From: Pseudoruegeria sp039972875
GTDB lineage: Bacteria; Pseudomonadota; Alphaproteobacteria; Rhodobacterales; Rhodobacteraceae
Assembly (NCBI GenBank): GCA_039972875.1
Contig: JBDWMA010000051.1
Span: 47,605-111,604, forward strand
Length of the DNA: 64,000 nt
Reading direction: 5' to 3'
Shown: positions 37,098 through 45,668 of the stretch, one piece after another
Numbering within the stretch: position 1 is the first letter of the stretch
Layout: every line of letters starts with the position of its first letter
Notes under the pieces: model-generated
Told to the model about the DNA's origin: nothing
Seen by the model: the letters and a program-made list of their open reading frames with translations, nothing else
Databases searched by the model: none
Translations under genes and position numbers: made by a program

Positions 37098-38513
37098 GTG
37101 GAAATGACACCCAAGTCTACAATTGACCAAAACAGCTTTGTTCCTTGGGCAGAATTTTTGGTGCGCGATAACTTACCATCGTTAGTTTTGATCTGTCTTG
37201 CTGTGTGGTTGCACGCCGTAGACTCTATGATTGTGGCCACGATGCTGCCATCCATTGTCGCCGATATCGGGGGGGAAAGCTTGGTCAGCTGGAGTATTTC
37301 TCTCTATGAAATTGCCTCCGTGGTGGCGGGGGCGGCAAGCGCTTTATTGACCATGCGGTTCGGTTTGCGTCTGCCGTTAAGCCTTGCCGCTGCGCTGTTT
37401 GGAGTTGGGTGTTTTATCAGCGCGGGCAGCCCAACTATGGCTTTATTCCTTATCGGGCGATGTTTGCAGGGCCTTGGCGGCGGCGGATTGGTGGCTATGG
37501 CTTTTGTCTCTGTCGGGGCCTTATTCGCCCGTCGGTATACAGCCCGTGCTTTGGCTGTTTTGTCGGCTTTTTGGGGGATCGCGGCCTTTCTTGGCCCATT
37601 AATTGGCGGTCTTTTCGTCGGGTTTTCGACTTGGCGTTGGGGGTATGTCTTTTTTGGCGGTCAGGCTGTTGGCCTCGCCCTATGGATATTGATACGCCCA
37701 GAGCAGTCAGCCCCAATATCTACCGAAGCGATGACCTTCCCGATGCGGCGATTGGCACTGCTTTGCATAGCGGTTTTGCTTATTTCCATCGGTGGGATAG
37801 ATGTTTCAGCGTTAAAAACGTCCTTATTCGTGATCGCGGGCCTAATTTGTATTGCTGCATTTCTGCATCTGGATGGTCAGGCGGGACCAAATCGATTGCT
37901 GCCTCTGCAGCCTTTTAATTTGCAAAATACGACGGGGGCCGCCCTTTTGATGATCATGTCTTTGGCGGTTGCAACCGTGGCATTGACTGCCTTTGGTCCG
38001 CTTTTGATGACGGTAATACACGGAATTTCAGCACTAACCGCTGGATATTTGGTTGCCTGTTCTTCAATTGGTTGGACGATTGCGGCCGTCGTTGTGAGCG
38101 GCTCCCCCGAAAAGTTTGATCGTCTGTTTATCGCTATGGGGATCATACTGGTCGTGCTGAGTATTGGCGGTTTTGTGTATGCGATTCCGCAGGGGCCAGT
38201 TTGGCTCATCGCGGTTTTTGCAACACTGGAAGGAGGGGGATTTGGTCTGGCTTGGACCTTTATCCTTAGACGTGTAACCACTTTGGCCAACCCAGACGAA
38301 GCGCAACGCATTGCCGGTGCAATGCCTACAGTTCAACGATTGGGGTATGCGTTGGGCGCGGCCTATATTGGGATCATCGCGAATGCATCTGGTTTTGCGG
38401 TCGCTGACACGGCTGCGACAATGGCACCCGTCGCAAACGCGGTCTTTTTGGCGTGCTTTCCATTTGCTGCTTTAGCTTTGGTTTCTATGGTGCGTTTTGT
38501 GCGAAGTAATTGA
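37098..38513 (+). CDS. MFS transporter, DHA2-like
   Basis: A 471-residue membrane permease of the major facilitator superfamily. The hydrophobicity pattern and the early motif LHAVDSMIVATMLPSIVADIGG followed by WSISLYEIASVVAGA, then GRCLQGLGGGGLVAMAFV, resembles drug:proton antiporters of the DHA2 (EmrB/QacA) type with about 14 helices. I chose GTG 37098 because GGAG is 8 bases before it; ATG 37104 is the alternative. It stands alone after a 187-base gap in which I saw no gene. Substrate unknown. Confidence 0.85.
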   Translation: MEMTPKSTIDQNSFVPWAEFLVRDNLPSLVLICLAVWLHAVDSMIVATMLPSIVADIGGESLVSWSISLYEIASVVAGAASALLTMRFGLRLPLSLAAALFGVGCFISAGSPTMALFLIGRCLQGLGGGGLVAMAFVSVGALFARRYTARALAVLSAFWGIAAFLGPLIGGLFVGFSTWRWGYVFFGGQAVGLALWILIRPEQSAPISTEAMTFPMRRLALLCIAVLLISIGGIDVSALKTSLFVIAGLICIAAFLHLDGQAGPNRLLPLQPFNLQNTTGAALLMIMSLAVATVALTAFGPLLMTVIHGISALTAGYLVACSSIGWTIAAVVVSGSPEKFDRLFIAMGIILVVLSIGGFVYAIPQGPVWLIAVFATLEGGGFGLAWTFILRRVTTLANPDEAQRIAGAMPTVQRLGYALGAAYIGIIANASGFAVADTAATMAPVANAVFLACFPFAALALVSMVRFVRSN

Positions 38514-38565
38514 TCAAAAAGTCTGATTAAACATATCCTTACGAGGCGTTTTTCGATTTAATTAT

Positions 38566-38595
38566 TGGGGCAACGACCGTCAGGCAGATGCCCCA
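38566..38595 (-). terminator. Hairpin after the MttB-family gene
   Basis: TGGGGCA and TGCCCCA around a 16-base loop, followed on the minus strand by ATAATTAAATC. It lies just after the stop of the minus-strand gene at 38602 and between two convergent genes. Confidence 0.5.
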
Positions 38596-38601
38596 GCCAC
38601 T

Positions 38602-40134
38602 CTATAAGAGGATATCAAAAGAAGCGCGAATTTGTGTGTCCAATATCGGATCAAAAGACGCGCGCGAAGGGAGGGCCAATAGAGCTTCTTTTCGATCTGT
38701 CGCGTTTTTTAACAGATTCGGTTTGCCTACCTCTTCCCATTCCTTAGGGCTGGATCGGTCACCGAGTGCCGGGTAGACATATTCTGTTTGCATCAAGGAT
38801 AATGTTTGATCGCTTCCCAAATAATGGCCTGGGCCTTCTAGGCAAACTGACCGGATCACTTCGAGGCTCAAGGTGTCTTCATTGACGTCGATACCGCGAA
38901 CGCATCGTAATGACTGGCCGATCAGATCGTCCCCCAAAATGAGGCTTTCATGGCAAAACCCCAAAAGAGACGCATGCATTCCGGCAGCTTCATAGACCAT
39001 ATTTAGTCCGCTCAAACCGGCCATGACATTTGACGTTGCTTGCTCCCAACCTGCCTGCATGTCGGGCATTTTTGAGTCTGCAATCCCAGCGGCCGCACCC
39101 CCCGGTAATCCGTAGAATTTATGCATCTGGGAACAGCCGGCGCTCAGCAACGCTTGTTCGCCTGATCCTCCCGACATTGCGCCTGTGCGCAAGTCTGACA
39201 CAAATGGCCATGTTCCAAAAATCGCCGGATGACCGGGTTTCATCGCGTTCACATAAACCACACCGGCAAGACATTCCGCGACGGCCTGAACAATAGCTCC
39301 GGCAATGGGGGCAGGGGCTGTGGCGCCTGCTTGACCCGCTGACAACAGTAAAACAGGCATTCCCGCGTGAATGCATTTTTCCATGACCTGACAACTTTCG
39401 GTGGCGAATTTCATTGGCGGCACCACAAAGCAATTGGAGTTTGAGACAAAGGGACGCCCTCTCCATTGGGCTTCACTTCCGGCAATCATGTGCAATAGAT
39501 CAATGCAGCCATCGACGGTTTCGGGTTCTACAAAACTGGTACCAACATGTTTCGTCGTGCCGCTAACGCATGCGTATATCGTATTGATATCAAGCGGATA
39601 ATTTCCGATCACATCTCTGGCAACCATAGGTCGTTGCAAAAAATGGATGTTGTCCAGATGATCAACAATCCGTGCCGCATCATGCAAATCACGCAAGGTA
39701 GATTCTCGATAAGTGTTCCCATGAACATCAACCATATGAACCGCAGCGCCAGCCGTGCCATAATGGACTCGGTTGCCACTTAGATCGAGATCATGTTTTT
39801 CGCTCCGACCACATAATGTGATTCCTCGTGCCGCCTTGGACAGCATGTCCTCAACCAATGCCCGCGGAAACCGGAGCCGCCCGTCATGGCCTAACAACGC
39901 ACCCGCGGCAACCATTGTTTTAACGCCGTTCGGCGGTGCATCTGCCAAGCCGATTTGTTCCAAAGCATCCAGAGCGGCTGTATGAATGCGGAGGATTTCA
40001 GCGTCGGAAAGGGGCTTGTAGGTGCCTCCGGTCAATCCCGCTTTTACGGGTCGCATATCTTCGGTTAATGGGGCGGTGCGGCTTGCAATGCGGGCATTGC
40101 GGCCACCAGCACGGCGGGAACGTCGTTCAGTCAT
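38602..40134 (-). CDS. Trimethylamine methyltransferase MttB-family protein (non-pyrrolysine)
   Basis: A 510-residue member of the MttB superfamily, which transfers a methyl group from quaternary or tertiary amines to a corrinoid protein. Visible family blocks are LTGGTYKPLSDAEILRIH, GTAGAAVHMVDVHGN and the AGAIVQAVAECLAGVVYVN region. The frame has no in-frame amber codon where pyrrolysine sits in true MttB, so this belongs to the non-Pyl group, members of which act on glycine betaine, proline betaine or carnitine. The cognate corrinoid protein and corrinoid-activating gene are not adjacent, so the substrate is open. Confidence 0.88.
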   Translation of the reverse strand: MTERRSRRAGGRNARIASRTAPLTEDMRPVKAGLTGGTYKPLSDAEILRIHTAALDALEQIGLADAPPNGVKTMVAAGALLGHDGRLRFPRALVEDMLSKAARGITLCGRSEKHDLDLSGNRVHYGTAGAAVHMVDVHGNTYRESTLRDLHDAARIVDHLDNIHFLQRPMVARDVIGNYPLDINTIYACVSGTTKHVGTSFVEPETVDGCIDLLHMIAGSEAQWRGRPFVSNSNCFVVPPMKFATESCQVMEKCIHAGMPVLLLSAGQAGATAPAPIAGAIVQAVAECLAGVVYVNAMKPGHPAIFGTWPFVSDLRTGAMSGGSGEQALLSAGCSQMHKFYGLPGGAAAGIADSKMPDMQAGWEQATSNVMAGLSGLNMVYEAAGMHASLLGFCHESLILGDDLIGQSLRCVRGIDVNEDTLSLEVIRSVCLEGPGHYLGSDQTLSLMQTEYVYPALGDRSSPKEWEEVGKPNLLKNATDRKEALLALPSRASFDPILDTQIRASFDILL

Positions 40135-40195
40135 ATTGGATATCTCGGGCTTTGGAATGGAACACGGGTTGAAACGGTTTTCCTAAGCCGCAGGT

Positions 40196-40217
40196 CGCCC
40201 GCGCGCCGCGCGCCCGC
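40196..40217. repeat. GC-only mirror repeat
   Basis: In the 217-base gap between the MttB-family gene and the YjbR gene, a 22-base stretch of only G and C is a perfect mirror repeat around 40206/40207 and includes alternating CG runs. I see no gene in the gap, and no function is assigned. Confidence 0.45.
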
Positions 40218-40351
40218 GTTCCGCCCCGATGGTCATAATCACCAAAGCCAGTCGCCAATTTAATCCAAAGTTACGCGCATCTACCATGCCTTATCGGTCC
40301 ATGGATTTTACCGGCGTTCTTTCCCGTTTGCGTCAATACGTCGTTTTTAGA

Positions 40352-40717
40352 CTATTCATCACCGGACGGCAGCGGCCAAACCCCAAGGCGCGCCTGTATC
40401 TTTTTGGTCAATCCAGATCGAATGATACTGTAGGATATCTTTAAACGGTCCCGCAATTCATCGTCAGGAATTGTATTCCATGGCAGGTGAATCCAGCTCC
40501 GATGAAAATAGGGTGCTTTTATCGCCCGCTCCATCTCTATCAACATTTGGGCGGTTTCGATGTCGTGGGTTTTGACCGAGACCCCTGTATTTGCCACACC
40601 AATTGTCGCAAACATTTTACCGTGGACTTTCCAAGCATCGTGTCCGCCACCCCAAGGATCCTCAAGAACAGCTCCGGGGAAGGTTGCGCAAATCTGATTT
40701 ACAAAATCTCTCTCCAT
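40352..40717 (-). CDS. MmcQ/YjbR family protein
   Basis: A 121-residue small protein of the MmcQ/YjbR family (CyaY-like fold, often annotated as DNA-binding). The motifs FPGAVLEDPWGGGHDAWKV near the N-terminus, FATIG and the segment SWIHLPWNTIPDDELRDRLKISY are typical. Its biochemical role is not established. It is 18 bases downstream of soxR on the same strand and probably shares its transcript. Confidence 0.88.
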   Translation of the reverse strand: MERDFVNQICATFPGAVLEDPWGGGHDAWKVHGKMFATIGVANTGVSVKTHDIETAQMLIEMERAIKAPYFHRSWIHLPWNTIPDDELRDRLKISYSIIRSGLTKKIQARLGVWPLPSGDE

Positions 40718-40735
40718 TTCAAAAGTCTGCTGTAT

Positions 40736-41209
40736 CTAAGGGCGTTCGTCCAGATCCTGTGCACTGTTGCCTAACAAATATCTGGGGCCGGGGCCCTTTG
40801 CTTTTATTCGATCCTTGGGATTGTAGAGCCGACATTTTGACAACGACAGACAACCACATCCAATACAGCCATCAAGCTTTTCCCTTAGTGCCTCCATTTG
40901 TTCAATGCGGGCATCGAGATCTTTTCGAAACGACCGAGAGAGTTTTTCCCAATCGGCTTTGGTTGGTGTTCGGTTCTCCGGCAATTTCAGCAAAGCTTCT
41001 TTGATCTGCGCAATGGAAAACCCCATCGATTGAGCAATCATCACAAAAGAAAGCCGCCGAATGTCAGCGCGTTCGTACCGCCGTTGTCCGCCATCGGTTC
41101 TAAATGGATGCACCACTCCTTGAGAATCATAGAATCGAATGGCCGATGTTGCCAATCCGGTGCGTTCTGAAATTTGACCGATCGTAAGCCCTCTTGTTTG
41201 TAAGGTCAT
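40736..41209 (-). CDS. soxR: Redox-sensitive transcriptional activator SoxR
   Basis: A MerR-family regulator of 157 residues with the N-terminal winged HTH (LTIGQISERTGLATSAIRFYD), a dimerisation helix, and a C-terminal [2Fe-2S] cluster motif: Cys115-x2-Cys118-x-Cys120-x5-Cys126, the same spacing as E. coli SoxR (119/122/124/130). SoxR is switched on when redox-cycling compounds oxidise the cluster. It is divergent from a VOC gene and shares a promoter region with a perfect 14-bp dyad in a 19-bp spacer. soxS is not present here; in non-enteric bacteria SoxR controls target genes directly. Confidence 0.95.
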   Translation of the reverse strand: MTLQTRGLTIGQISERTGLATSAIRFYDSQGVVHPFRTDGGQRRYERADIRRLSFVMIAQSMGFSIAQIKEALLKLPENRTPTKADWEKLSRSFRKDLDARIEQMEALREKLDGCIGCGCLSLSKCRLYNPKDRIKAKGPGPRYLLGNSAQDLDERP

Positions 41210-41231
41210 GGTTTGTAATTATCTTTTTCCG

Positions 41232-41262
41232 TTGAGTTAAAGTGAACTTTAGAAATTATATT
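41232..41262 (+). promoter_or_regulatory. MerR/SoxR-type promoter for the VOC gene
   Basis: TTGAGT (41232-41237) as -35 and TATATT (41257-41262) as -10 are separated by 19 bp, the long spacer that requires a MerR-family activator. A perfect dyad TAAAGTGAACTTTA (41238-41251) lies in the spacer. The element faces the VOC gene, whose ATG is 38 bases after the -10. Sequences are read directly; the assignment to SoxR is inferred from the adjacent soxR. Confidence 0.65.
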
Positions 41263-41300
41263 CATTTCCATGGATTAACAATGATAAAGGAGATCCGAAA

Positions 41301-41675
41301 ATGACTATCGAGCACGCAAACATCACCGTCAGGGATCCTAAGACCGTTGCCGCACAGCTGTGTGATCTATTTGGATGGACCGTCAGATGGGAGGGGAAAG
41401 CTCTTAACAATGGATACACTGTTCATGTTGGGGACACAGGATCATACCTTGCTTTGTATGCGCCAGCGGGCGATTTAGAAAACAGCACACTTGAGAGCTA
41501 CCAACAAAATCTGGGCCTAAACCACATAGGCGTTGTTGTGTCCGATCTGGGCAAAGTCGAAGAAAAGGTCAAAGCCGCAGGGTATTTGCCGCACACCCAC
41601 AGCGACTATGAACCGGGGCGGTTTTATTTTGACGGTCCCGCGGGCATTGAATTTGAAGCTGTGCAATACGACTGA
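41301..41675 (+). CDS. VOC-family protein, probably SoxR-controlled
   Basis: A 124-residue single-domain VOC protein with the family features DLFGWTVRWEG, the ligand-like segment GLNHIGVVVSD and the closing PAGIEFEAVQYD. The terminal metal-ligand Glu (IEFE) and the first His (IEHAN at residue 3-7) resemble glyoxalase or resistance enzymes. The upstream MerR-type promoter and the divergent soxR suggest it takes part in protection from redox-active compounds. The true substrate is unknown. Start ATG 41301 with AAAGGAG upstream. Confidence 0.85.
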   Translation: MTIEHANITVRDPKTVAAQLCDLFGWTVRWEGKALNNGYTVHVGDTGSYLALYAPAGDLENSTLESYQQNLGLNHIGVVVSDLGKVEEKVKAAGYLPHTHSDYEPGRFYFDGPAGIEFEAVQYD

Positions 41676-41902
41676 GTCTGCGGTGATCCGCCGATTGTGT
41701 TCGGATTGGAATAAAACCCCTCGTCGGAGGCATACTTCTTGCGCTTCCGGCGGGTATCGGGCTACACACCCCGTATGAAGACACAGAGCTGCATCATTAT
41801 CTGCTGCATTACCGACTGACATCGTCTGGCGGGCTGTTCTTCTATTTCACTCTTGATCCGAAGTTGCTAAGCCCGCTGGAACCTTACGCGCGCGAGGACC
41901 AT

Positions 41903-43270
41903 ATGGTTGAGATCAAACTACACAATACAAAGACCCGTCACAAAGAGGTCTTTGTCCCCATCGATCCAAATAACGTGCGAATGTATGTTTGTGGTCCGAC
42001 GGTCTATGATCGCGCTCACATTGGAAATGCGCGGCCTGTCATCGTGTTTGACACGTTGTTTCGCCTGCTCCGAGAGGTCTATGGCCCGGACCATGTAACT
42101 TATGTGCGTAATTTCACGGACGTTGAAGATAAGATCAACGCACGCGCGGCTGAAACGGGTCGCAGTATCAAAGACATTACCACAGAAACCACCCAATGGT
42201 ATTTGGACGATATGGCTGAAGTCGGCGCGATGGAGCCCACCCAAATGCCGCGCGCTACGGCGTTCATCCCGCAAATGGTGTCAATGATCGAAACACTTGT
42301 GAACAAAGGCCATGCTTACGCCGCAGATGGTCACGTCCTTTTCGCGGTTGATAGCTACAAAGAGTATGGCGCTCTGTCTGGTCGCTCTGTTGACGATATG
42401 ATTGCAGGCGCGCGTGTTGAGGTCGCCAGCTATAAACGTAACCCGATGGATTTTGTCCTTTGGAAACCATCTGACGATGAGACGCCGGGGTGGGACAGCC
42501 CGTGGGGCCGTGGTCGACCGGGCTGGCATATCGAGTGTTCTGCCATGTCCTATGAACTTTTGGGCCCTAGTTTTGATATCCATGGTGGTGGCAATGATCT
42601 GATGTTCCCGCACCATGAAAACGAAGTGGCACAAAGTTGCTGTGCCAATCCTGAGGGCGGTTTCGCCAATGTCTGGATGCACAATGAGATGCTGCAGGTT
42701 GAAGGCAAAAAGATGTCCAAGTCCTTGGGCAATTTCTTCACAGTGCGGGATTTGTTGGATCAGGGCATCCCCGGAGAAGTGATCCGGTTTGTATTTTTGT
42801 CCACCCACTATGGCAAACCCATGGATTGGACTGAAAAGAAAGCAAACGAGGCCGCAGCCACATTGCGAAAATGGCGCGCCCTGACGGACGGTGTTGAGGC
42901 GGCAGCGTCTGCGTCGGTTGATGTCATTGCTGCTCTGGCCGATGATCTGAACACCGCCGGTGCCATTACCGTGCTCCATGGCCTTGCGTCAAAAGGGAGT
43001 GCTGCTGAGCTAAAGGCAAGCGCCGCTATGCTTGGCCTGTTGGGGGATACAATGGGCGCTTGGGCTGTGAGTGCAGACGTTGATCTGTCCGCGATGGCAG
43101 AACAGCTGGAAACCGCGCGGGCCAGTGCTATGGAAAATAAAGACTTTTCCGAAGTGGATCGCTTGAAAACAGCCCTAATTGCGGCAGGCGTCGAAGTACG
43201 GATGAGCAAATCCGGCGTGGATCTGGTCGCAGGACCAGATTTCGATGCGACCAAGTTAGAAGGGGTGTAA
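41903..43270 (+). CDS. cysS: Cysteinyl-tRNA synthetase
   Basis: CysRS charges tRNA-Cys. The 455-residue protein has the HIGN signature at residues 39-42 (VYDRAHIGNARPV), the zinc-binding Cys30 and the later WHIECSAMS and HHENE motifs, and the KKMSKSLGNF loop. I chose ATG 41903 (GAGGA upstream) although the frame opens 13 codons earlier. The 227-base gap before it holds no gene that I can see. It is followed after 3 bases by cimA. Confidence 0.96.
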   Translation: MVEIKLHNTKTRHKEVFVPIDPNNVRMYVCGPTVYDRAHIGNARPVIVFDTLFRLLREVYGPDHVTYVRNFTDVEDKINARAAETGRSIKDITTETTQWYLDDMAEVGAMEPTQMPRATAFIPQMVSMIETLVNKGHAYAADGHVLFAVDSYKEYGALSGRSVDDMIAGARVEVASYKRNPMDFVLWKPSDDETPGWDSPWGRGRPGWHIECSAMSYELLGPSFDIHGGGNDLMFPHHENEVAQSCCANPEGGFANVWMHNEMLQVEGKKMSKSLGNFFTVRDLLDQGIPGEVIRFVFLSTHYGKPMDWTEKKANEAAATLRKWRALTDGVEAAASASVDVIAALADDLNTAGAITVLHGLASKGSAAELKASAAMLGLLGDTMGAWAVSADVDLSAMAEQLETARASAMENKDFSEVDRLKTALIAAGVEVRMSKSGVDLVAGPDFDATKLEGV

Positions 43271-43273
43271 GCC

Positions 43274-44896
43274 ATGGATAAAGAGCGGTTGTATTTGTTC
43301 GACACGACATTGCGGGATGGGCAGCAAACCCAAGGCGTACAGTTTTCTTTTGAAGAAAAATGCCTCATTGCCAATACGCTTGATGATCTCGGAATTGATT
43401 ATATCGAAGGCGGTTGGCCCGGCGCGAACCCAACAGACAGCGCATTTTTTGAAAACGCCCCACAGACGAGAGCCACGTTTACCGCCTTTGGAATGACCAA
43501 ACGGGCAGGGCGATCGGCCGAAAATGACGATGTTTTGGCTGGCGTCTTGAACGCCGGGACGCCTGCCGTGTGCCTTGTCGGCAAAAGCCACGATTTCCAC
43601 GTGACCAAAGCGCTTGGCATTACTTTGGATGAAAACGTTGAGAATATCCGGGCCTCAATCGTGCATCTGGTGGCGCAAGGCAGAGAGACTTTGTTCGACG
43701 CCGAACATTTCTTTGATGGTTACAAGGACAATCCCGATTATGCCATTACATGCTTAAAGGCTGCATATGATGCCGGGGCACGTTGGGTTGTCTTGTGTGA
43801 TACAAACGGTGGCACCATGCCGTCAGAGATTTACGACATCACCAAGGCCGTGATTGATTCTGGTATTCCCGGTGATCATCTTGCCATTCATACCCATGAC
43901 GACACCGGTAACGCGGTTGCAAATTCATTGGCTGCTGTAGATGCTGGCGTGCGACAAATTCAAGGCACCCTAAATGGATTGGGGGAGCGGTGTGGGAATG
44001 CAAATCTTGTTACCCTTCTTCCGACATTGTTGCTAAAGACTTATTATTCGGATCGATTTGAGATCGGTGTGTCTTGCGACTCCCTAAAGGGATTGATGCG
44101 GGCCAGCCGGACATTGGACGATATTTTGAACCGTGTATCGAGCAAACAGGCGCCCTATGTTGGAGCGTCAGCTTTTGCCCATAAGGCCGGTTTGCACGCC
44201 AGTGCCATCCTTAAAGATCCGTCAACCTATGAACACATTGAGCCAAGCGTCGTTGGCAATGAGCGGGTCATCCCGATGTCTAATCAGGCGGGCCAGTCCA
44301 ACCTGCGTAAACGCCTGAGTGATGCCGGAATTGCGGTGCAAAAAGGTGACCCTTCTTTGGGGCGCATCCTGGACGAAATCAAAACCCGTGAGGATCAAGG
44401 GTATTCTTATGACACTGCGCAGGCGTCGTTTGAATTGATTGCGCGTCGTGTTCTTGGGCAAATGCCTCAATTTTTTGAAGTTAAACGGTACAAAGTCACC
44501 GTTGAACGCCGCAAAAATAAATACGATCAGATGGTTAGCCTGTCAGAGGCCGTTGTGGTCGTCAAAGTTGATGGACGAAAAATGTTGTCTGTTTCTGAAT
44601 CTATGGATGAAACGGGTAGTGATCGTGGACCAGTAAATGCACTGTATAATGCTTTGGCCAAGGATTTGGGACGGTATCAAGGTCTAATCGATGGTATGCA
44701 GTTGGTTGACTTTAAAGTCCGCATAACCGGAGGCGGCACCGCAGCGGTGACCCGCGTGATAATCGACAGCGAAGATAGGGAAGGGCATCGTTGGTCCACC
44801 GTCGGTGTGTCGCCCAATATCGTGGATGCCTCGTTTGAGGCGCTGCTAGATGCCATCAATTGGAAATTGCTCCGTGATGGCGCAGAGGCGCTTTAG
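43274..44896 (+). CDS. cimA: Citramalate synthase
   Basis: CimA condenses acetyl-CoA with pyruvate to (R)-citramalate, a threonine-independent entry into isoleucine synthesis. The 540-residue protein has the HMGL-like barrel with DTTLRDGQQTQGV (metal-binding Asp) near the N-terminus, HTHDDTGNAVANSLAA and the Leu-type regulatory C-terminal domain (LIDGMQLVDFKVRI...). It resembles the family of proteins with DGQQTQGV rather than LeuA. Starts 3 bases after cysS and ends 3 bases before the next gene. Confidence 0.93.
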   Translation: MDKERLYLFDTTLRDGQQTQGVQFSFEEKCLIANTLDDLGIDYIEGGWPGANPTDSAFFENAPQTRATFTAFGMTKRAGRSAENDDVLAGVLNAGTPAVCLVGKSHDFHVTKALGITLDENVENIRASIVHLVAQGRETLFDAEHFFDGYKDNPDYAITCLKAAYDAGARWVVLCDTNGGTMPSEIYDITKAVIDSGIPGDHLAIHTHDDTGNAVANSLAAVDAGVRQIQGTLNGLGERCGNANLVTLLPTLLLKTYYSDRFEIGVSCDSLKGLMRASRTLDDILNRVSSKQAPYVGASAFAHKAGLHASAILKDPSTYEHIEPSVVGNERVIPMSNQAGQSNLRKRLSDAGIAVQKGDPSLGRILDEIKTREDQGYSYDTAQASFELIARRVLGQMPQFFEVKRYKVTVERRKNKYDQMVSLSEAVVVVKVDGRKMLSVSESMDETGSDRGPVNALYNALAKDLGRYQGLIDGMQLVDFKVRITGGGTAAVTRVIIDSEDREGHRWSTVGVSPNIVDASFEALLDAINWKLLRDGAEAL

Positions 44897-44899
44897 ATC

Positions 44900-45667
44900 A
44901 TGTCAGTATCTGCCTGTGCGGGACTAGTTGAAAAAGCCGATCCGGACCGGTTTTTGGCCGCTATGGCTGCGCCGCTTCCGGCTCGCGAAATCTTGTTTCC
45001 ATTGTATGCTTTTAATAGCGAAGTGGCCCGTGCCCCCTGGGTGACACAAGAAGCCATGATCGCAGAGATGCGGCTTCAGTGGTGGCGGGATGCGATTGAG
45101 GAAATCGAAGCCGGAGGGGACGTGCGCCGTCATGAGGTGACGGCTCCATTGACCAAGGTCCTACGTGAAAAACCGGATCTGTGTGCCGTTTTGGATGATC
45201 TAATTCTTGCCCGACGTTGGGATATTTATCGGGACGCATTTGAGAATCAAACTGATTTTACACGGTATCTGGATCAGACATCCGGCACATTGATGTGGGC
45301 GTCCGCGCACTTAATTGGCGCTGATAAATCGCTTGAGGGTCACATTCGCTCCATTGGACAGGCTCATGGTTTAGCTCAGTTTTTTCTTGCAATCCCCGAG
45401 CTGGAACGGCGCGGTCGCATTCCATTGGTGGATGGGCGTCCGGCTGCATTGAGGGCTATGGCCACGGATGCGCTGAAAGATTTTTCTATGGCACGCAAGA
45501 TGTCTTTTGGTGCGGCGACCCCAGCCTTAAGAGCAGCATGGCGTAGCAAAGCCATTTTAACCCATGTGGTTCAGGACCCATCAGCCGTGGCGGATGGACT
45601 GTTGGGGGAGTCCGAATTTCATCGGCGGGGGCGCCTGTTGGTTAAGACGGTTTTGGGTCGCTGGTGA
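44900..45667 (+). CDS. Squalene/phytoene synthase family protein
   Basis: A 255-residue protein of the trans-isoprenyl diphosphate synthase fold. The pattern LFPLYAFNSEVARAPWVTQEAMI, MRLQWWRDAI and the last-third helices match the squalene/phytoene synthase family, but the two Asp-rich motifs of true phytoene synthases are not clear (the first part reads EVARA and EIEAGG). It is closer to the NDUFAF6-like members that act in respiratory complex I assembly. Co-located and probably co-transcribed with cysS and cimA. Catalytic activity cannot be claimed. Confidence 0.8.
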   Translation: MSVSACAGLVEKADPDRFLAAMAAPLPAREILFPLYAFNSEVARAPWVTQEAMIAEMRLQWWRDAIEEIEAGGDVRRHEVTAPLTKVLREKPDLCAVLDDLILARRWDIYRDAFENQTDFTRYLDQTSGTLMWASAHLIGADKSLEGHIRSIGQAHGLAQFFLAIPELERRGRIPLVDGRPAALRAMATDALKDFSMARKMSFGAATPALRAAWRSKAILTHVVQDPSAVADGLLGESEFHRRGRLLVKTVLGRW

Positions 45668-45668
45668 T

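Noticed and set aside
38602..40134. Pyrrolysine-encoding TAG in the MttB-family gene
   Set aside because: The 510-codon frame is uninterrupted, so no amber codon is read as pyrrolysine here.
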